DNA of 64,000 nucleotides from Karalla daura (taxonomy: Eukaryota > Chordata > Actinopteri > Chaetodontiformes > Leiognathidae), in NCBI GenBank assembly GCA_029224185.1, contig JANZKI010000027.1:868001-932000 (forward strand), in the 5' to 3' direction. Each line of letters begins with the position of its first letter. Position 1 is the first letter of the stretch. Under the pieces are notes generated by a model. That model saw nothing but the letters and a program-made list of their open reading frames with translations. It was not told the origin of the DNA and did not search any database. The position numbers were made by a program, and so were the translations under genes. Shown in pieces: positions 59,201-64,000 of the stretch.

Positions 59201-61818
59201 GACGCATTCATCATCAGCCATTACGCAGTGCAGCAACAGGTCTAAACAGTGTTTAGAACGCCTAGTTAGGCCTGTTTACAGCCCCCTGCGTAGGAAACGG
59301 TGGGGAAAAGCACTTTGAAAAAGTGTGTTGATGCATTCACCATCGGCCATTACGCAGTGCAGCAACAGGTCTAAACAGTGTTTAGAACGCCTAGTTAGGC
59401 CTGTTTACAGCCCCCTGCGTAGGAAACGGTGGGGAAAAGCGCTTTGAAAAAGTGTGTTGACGCATTCACCATCAGCCATTCCGCAGTGCAGCAACAGGCC
59501 TAAACAGTGTTTCGAACGCCTAGTTGGGGCAGTTTGCAGCCCCCTGCGTAGGAAACGGTGGGGAAAAGCGCTTTGAAAAACTGTGTTTACAAATTCACCA
59601 TGGGCCATTACGCAGTGCAGCAACAGGCCTAAACAGTGTCTAGAACGCCTAGTTGGGCCTGTTTACAGCCCCCTGCGAAGGAAACGGTGGGGAAAAGCGC
59701 TTTGAAAAAGTGTGTTGACGCATTCACCGTTGGCCATTACGCAGTGCAGCAACAGGCCTAAACAGTGTTTAGAACGCCTACTTGGGCGTGTTTACAGCCC
59801 CCAGCGTAGGAAACGGTGGGGGAAAGCGCTTTGAAAAAGTGTGTTGAGGCATTCACCATCGGCCATTACGCAGTGCAGCAACAGGCCTAAACAGTGTTTA
59901 GAACGCCTAGTTGGGCCTGTTTACAGCCCCCTGTGTAGGAAACAGTGACGAAAAGCGCTTTGAAAAAGTGTGTTTACGCATTCACCATGGGCCATTACGC
60001 AGTGCAGCAACAGGCCTAAACAGTGTTTCGAACGCCTAGTTGGGCCAGTTTGCAGCCCCCTGCGTAGGAAACGGTGGGGAAAAGCGCTTTGAAAAAGTGT
60101 GTTTACACATTCACCATGGGCCATTACGCAGTGCAGCAACAGGCCTAAACAGTGTTTAGAACGCCTAGTTAGGCCTGTTTACAGCCCCCTGCGTAGGAAA
60201 CGGTGGGGAAAAGCCCTTTGAAAAAGTGTGTTTACGCATTCACCATGGGCCATTACGCAGTGCAGCAACAGGCCTAAACAGTGTTTCGAACGCCTAGTTG
60301 GGCCAGTTTGCAGCCCCCTGCGTAGGAAACGGTGGGGAAAAGCGCTTTGAAAAAGTGTGTTTACACATTCACCATGGGCCATTACGCAGTGCAGCAACAG
60401 GCCTAAACAGTGTCTAGAACGCCTAGTTGGGCCTGTTTACAGCCCCCTGCGTAGGAAACGGTGGGGAAAAGCGCTTTGAAAAAGTGTGTTGACGCATTCA
60501 CCGTTGGCCATTACGCAGTGCAGCAACAAGCCTAAACAGTGTTTAGAACGCCTAGTTGGGCTTGTTTACAGCCCCCAGCGTAGGAAACGGTGGGGAAAGC
60601 GCTTTGAAAAAGTGTGTTTACGCATTCACCATCGGCCATTCCGCAGTGCAGCAAAAGGCCAAAACAGTGTTTAGAACGCCAAATTGGACCTGTTTACAGC
60701 CCCTTGCGTAGGAAACGGTGGGGAAAAGCGCTTTGAAAAAGTGTGTTTACACATTCACCATCGGCCATTACGCAGTGCAGCAAAAGGCCTAAACAGTGTT
60801 TAGAACGCCTAATTGGGCCTGTTTACAGCCCCCTGCGTAGGAAACGGTGGGGAAAAGCGCTTTGAAAAAGTGTGTTGACGCATTCACCATCAGCCATTAC
60901 GCAGTGCAGCAACAGGTCTAAACAGTGTTTAGAACGCCTAGTTAGGCCTGTTTACAGCCCCCTGCGTAGGAAAAGGTGGGGAAAAGCACTTTGAAAAAGT
61001 GTGTTGACGCATTCACCATGGGCCATTACGCAGTGCAGCAACAAGCCTAAACAGTGTTTAGAACGCCTAGTTGGGCTTGTTTACAGCCCCCAGCGTAGGA
61101 AACGGTGGGGAAAGCGCTTTGAAAAAGTGTGTTTACGCATTCACCATCGGCCATTCCGCAGTGCAGCAAAAGGCCAAAACAGTGTTTAGAATGCCAAATT
61201 GGACCTGTTTGCAGCCCCTTGCGTAGGAAACGGTGGGGAAAAGCGCTTTGAAAAAGTGTGTTGACGCATTCACCATCAGCCATCACGCAGTGCAGCAACA
61301 GGTATAAACAGTGTTTAGAACGCCTAGTTAGGCCTGTTTACAGCCCCCTGCGTAGGAAACGGTGGGGAAAAGCGCTTTGAAAAAGTGTGTTGACGCATTC
61401 ACTATCAGCCATTCCGCAGTGCAGCAACAGGCCTAAACAGTGTTTAGAACGCTTAGTTGGGCCAGTTTGCAGCCCCCTGCGTAGGAAACGGTGGGGAATA
61501 GCGCTTTGAAAAAGTGTGTTTACGCATTCACCATGGGCCATTACGCAGTGCAGCAACAGGCCTAAACAGTGTCTAGTACGCCTAGTTGGGCTTGTTTACA
61601 GCCCCCAGCGTATGAAACGGTGGGGGAAAGCGTTTTGAAAAAGTGTGTTTACGCATTCACCGTTGGCCATTACGCAGTGCAGCAACAGGTCTAAACAGTG
61701 TTTAGAACGCCTAGTTAGGCCTGTTTACAGCCCCCTGCGTGGGAAACGGTGGGGAAAAGCGCTTTGAAAAAGTGTGTTGACGCATTCACCATCAGCCATT
61801 CCGCAGTGCAGCAACAGG
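56259..61818 (+). repeat. 1950-bp block in two copies, offset 3610
   Basis: 56259-58208 matches 59869-61818. Shared private marks are aaaaggtgggg (57361 and 60971), gaatgcc near 57579 and 61189, tttgcagcccc near 57598, gggaatag near 57887, gtctagtacg (57961 and 61571), gtatgaaac and cgtgggaaac. I saw no difference between the copies. The unit carries a distinctive J-C-B-C-D-E-F-G run followed by a further E- and L-type run. Both edges fall in the cgcagtgcagcaacagg part of a monomer. Confidence 0.85.
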
Positions 61819-61838
61819 TCTAAACAGTGTTTAGAACG
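61710..61838 (+). repeat. Recombinant monomer with joint at 61802-61818
   Basis: Up to 61818 the sequence matches 58100-58208 (offset 3610), and from 61802 it matches 54840 onward (offset 6962). The base at 61801 excludes the second parent and the base at 61819 excludes the first, so the exchange lies in the 17 shared bases between, within cgcagtgcagcaacagg. Confidence 0.88.
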
Positions 61839-64000
61839 CCTATTTCGGCCTGTTTACAGCCCCCTGCGTAGGAAACGGTGGGGAAAAGCGCTTTGAAAAA
61901 GTGTGTTGACGCATTCACCATCAGCCATTCCGCAGTGCAGCAACAGGCCGAAACAGTGTTTAGAACGCCTGGTTGGGCCTGTTTACAGCCCCCTGTGTAG
62001 GAAACAGTGACGAAAAGCGCTTTGAAAAAGGGTTTTTACGCATTCACCATGGGCCATTACGCAGTGCAGCAACAGGCCTAAACAGTGTTTCGAACGCCTA
62101 GTTGGGGCAGTTTGCAGCCCCCTGCGTAGGAAACGGTGGGGAAAAGCGCTTTGAAAAACTGTGTTTACAAATTCACCATGGGCCATTACGCAGTGCAGCA
62201 ACAGGCCTAAACAGTGTCTAGAACGCCTAGTTGGGCCTGTTTACAGCCCCCTGCGAAGGAAACGGTGGGGAAAAGCGCTTTGAAAAAGTGTGTTGACGCA
62301 TTCACCGTTGGCCATTACGCAGTGCAGCAACAGGCCTAAACAGTGTTTAGAACGCCTACTTGGGCTTGTTTACAGCCCCCAGCGTAGGAAACGGTGGGGG
62401 AAAGCGCTTTGAAAAAGTGTGTTTACGCATTCACCATCGGCCATTACGCAGTGCAGCAACAGGCCTAAACAGTGTTTAGAACGCCTAATTGGACCTGTTT
62501 ACAGCCCCTTGCGTAGGAAACGGTGGGGAAAAGCGCTTTGAAAAAGTGTGTTGACGCATTCACCATCAGCCATTACGCAGTGCAGCAACAGCTCTAAACA
62601 GTGTTTAGAACGCCTAGTTAGGCCTGTTTACAGCCCCCTGCGTAGGAAACGGTGGGGAAAAGCGCTTTGAAAAAGTGTGTTTGTGCATTCACCATGGGCC
62701 ATTACGCAGTGCAGCAACAGGCCTAAACAGTGTCTAGAACACCTAGTTGGGCCTGTTTACAGCCCCCTGCGTAGGAAACGGTGGGGAAAAGCGCTTTGAA
62801 AAAGTGTGTTGACGCATTCACCATCGGCCATTACGCAGTGCAGCAACAGGTCTAAACAGTGTTTAGAACGCCTAGTTAGGCCTGTTTACAGCCCCCTGCG
62901 TAGGAAACGGTGGGGAAAAGCCCTTTGAAAAAGTGTGTTGACGCATTCACCATCAGCCATTCCGCAGTGCAGCAACAGGCCTAAACAGTGTTTAGAACGC
63001 CTAGTTGGGCCTGTTTACAGCCCCCTGTGTAGGAAACAGTGACGAAAAGCGCTTTGAAAAAGTGTGTTTACGCATTCACCATGGGCCATTACGCAGTGCA
63101 GCAACAGGCCTAAACAGTGTTTCGAACGCCTAGTTGGGCCAGTTTGCAGCCCCCTGCGTAGGAAACGGTGGGGAAAAGCGCTTTGAAAAAGTGTGTTTAC
63201 ACATTCACCATGGGCCATTACGCAGTGCAGCAACAGGCCTAAACAGTGTTTAGAACGCCTAGTTAGGCCTGTTTACAGCCCCCTGCGTAGGAAACGGTGG
63301 GGAAAAGCCCTTTGAAAAAGTGTGTTTACGCATTCACCATGGGCCATTACGCAGTGCAGCAACAGGCCTAAACAGTGTTTCGAACGCCTAGTTGGGCCAG
63401 TTTGCAGCCCCCTGCGTAGGAAACGGTGGGGAAAAGCGCTTTGAAAAAGTGTGTTTACACATTCACCATGGGCCATTACGCAGTGCAGCAACAGGCCTAA
63501 ACAGTGTCTAGAACGCCTAGTTGGGCCTGTTTACAGCCCCCTGCGTAGGAAACGGTGGGGAAAAGCGCTTTGAAAAAGTGTGTTGACGCATTCACCGTTG
63601 GCCATTACGCAGTGCAGCAACAAGCCTAAACAGTGTTTAGAACGCCTAGTTGGGCTTGTTTACAGCCCCCAGCGTAGGAAACGGTGGGGAAAGCGCTTTG
63701 AAAAAGTGTGTTTACGCATTCACCATCGGCCATTCCGCAGTGCAGCAAAAGGCCAAAACAGTGTTTAGAACGCCAAATTGGACCTGTTTACAGCCCCTTG
63801 CGTAGGAAACGGTGGGGAAAAGCGCTTTGAAAAAGTGTGTTTACACATTCACCATCGGCCATTACGCAGTGCAGCAAAAGGCCTAAACAGTGTTTAGAAC
63901 GCCTAATTGGGCCTGTTTACAGCCCCCTGCGTAGGAAACGGTGGGGAAAAGCGCTTTGAAAAAGTGTGTTGACGCATTCACCATCAGCCATTACGCAGTG
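61802..64000 (+). repeat. Segment 11, paralog of 54840-57296
   Basis: Offset 6962 to about 62460, then 6704 to the end of the window. The shared private marks are cctatttcgg (54878 and 61839), cctggttggg, and gggtttttacgc. It contains L, J, C, P, Q, R, S, T, U, J, C, B, C, D, E, F and G monomers and runs out of the window in class G. Confidence 0.85.
63902..64000 (+). repeat. Partial class G monomer at window end
   Basis: The first 99 bases of a G monomer, head cctaattgggcc, ending in cgcagtg. The array continues beyond the window. Confidence 0.95.

Larger units (their letters stand above)
1..64000 (+). repeat. Satellite array, 129-bp monomer, about 496 copies
   Basis: A 129-bp unit repeats head to tail without interruption. 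Monomer starts, recognised by cctag or a close variant just after gaacg, fall at 1, 130, 259, 388, 517 and so on to 63902. No inverted monomer, inserted element or unique sequence was seen. Most monomers differ from each other by a handful of substitutions, and indels are rare. The strand given is arbitrary. Uniform unit length, one orientation and nested duplications are typical of centromeric or pericentromeric satellite DNA in eukaryotes, but location and species are inference, because no flank is present. I do not recognise the family; it is not the 171-bp primate alpha satellite. Nothing here shows transcription or protein coding. Confidence 0.98.

Noticed and set aside
1..64000. CRISPR array
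   Set aside because: There are no unique spacers. The whole 129-bp unit is repeated, units vary only by a few bases, and no cas genes are near.
1..64000. Primate alpha satellite or another satellite I could name
   Set aside because: The unit length and sequence do not fit the 171-bp alpha satellite, and I do not recall a match to another named family. A name would be a guess.

Overview
The whole 64 kb window is one uninterrupted satellite DNA array. A 129-bp monomer repeats head to tail in a single orientation from base 1, which is the first base of a monomer, to base 64000, which falls 99 bases into one. I count 495 complete monomers plus that partial one. The count closes exactly: 495 x 129 = 63855, and the indels I identified by reading sum to +46, which puts the last monomer start at 63902, where it is. 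No unique sequence, gene, RNA gene, transposon or array edge is visible. The kind of sequence suggests a eukaryotic genome, in a centromeric, pericentromeric or other heterochromatic block. Almost every CpG in the monomer occurs in TpG and CpA versions, the mark expected of germline cytosine methylation, as in vertebrates or plants. I do not recognise the satellite family or the species, and no CENP-B box was found.

Monomers fall into about 20 recurring classes, lettered A to W here, that differ at a few diagnostic sites. The commonest order is a five-monomer cassette C-D-E-F-G (644 bp because E is 1 bp short). It is linked by the dimer A-B, giving a 902-bp spacing, or by the trimer H-I-J, giving a 1031-bp spacing. 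A second module, P-Q-R-S-T, is common between 16 and 63 kb. There is no single higher-order repeat period. The array is a mosaic of nested in-register duplications.

Layout: 1-2062 is a near-copy of 8531-10592. 2063-7757 is a diversified stretch rich in rare classes and unusual indels. 7758-10592 has two further copies near 31.3 and 42.7 kb. 10593-15940 is a mixed region containing an out-of-register junction. From about 16 to 45 kb the array consists of 2-5 kb segments recurring 11-13 kb apart with only a few differences each. 45192-49075 copies parts of 9.3-13.9 kb. From 53 to 64 kb are several duplications that look young, including a 1950-bp block that is unchanged at every site compared and a recombinant joint resolved to 17 bases.

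No protein is encoded as far as the sequence shows. Open frames of 62-116 codons occur on both strands because 129 is 3 x 43, so frames stay in phase from monomer to monomer; they are reported as rejected. The interest of the window is as a record of satellite evolution: unequal crossover, local amplification, chimeric monomers and CpG decay. Class assignments and identities were made by eye and should be recomputed.
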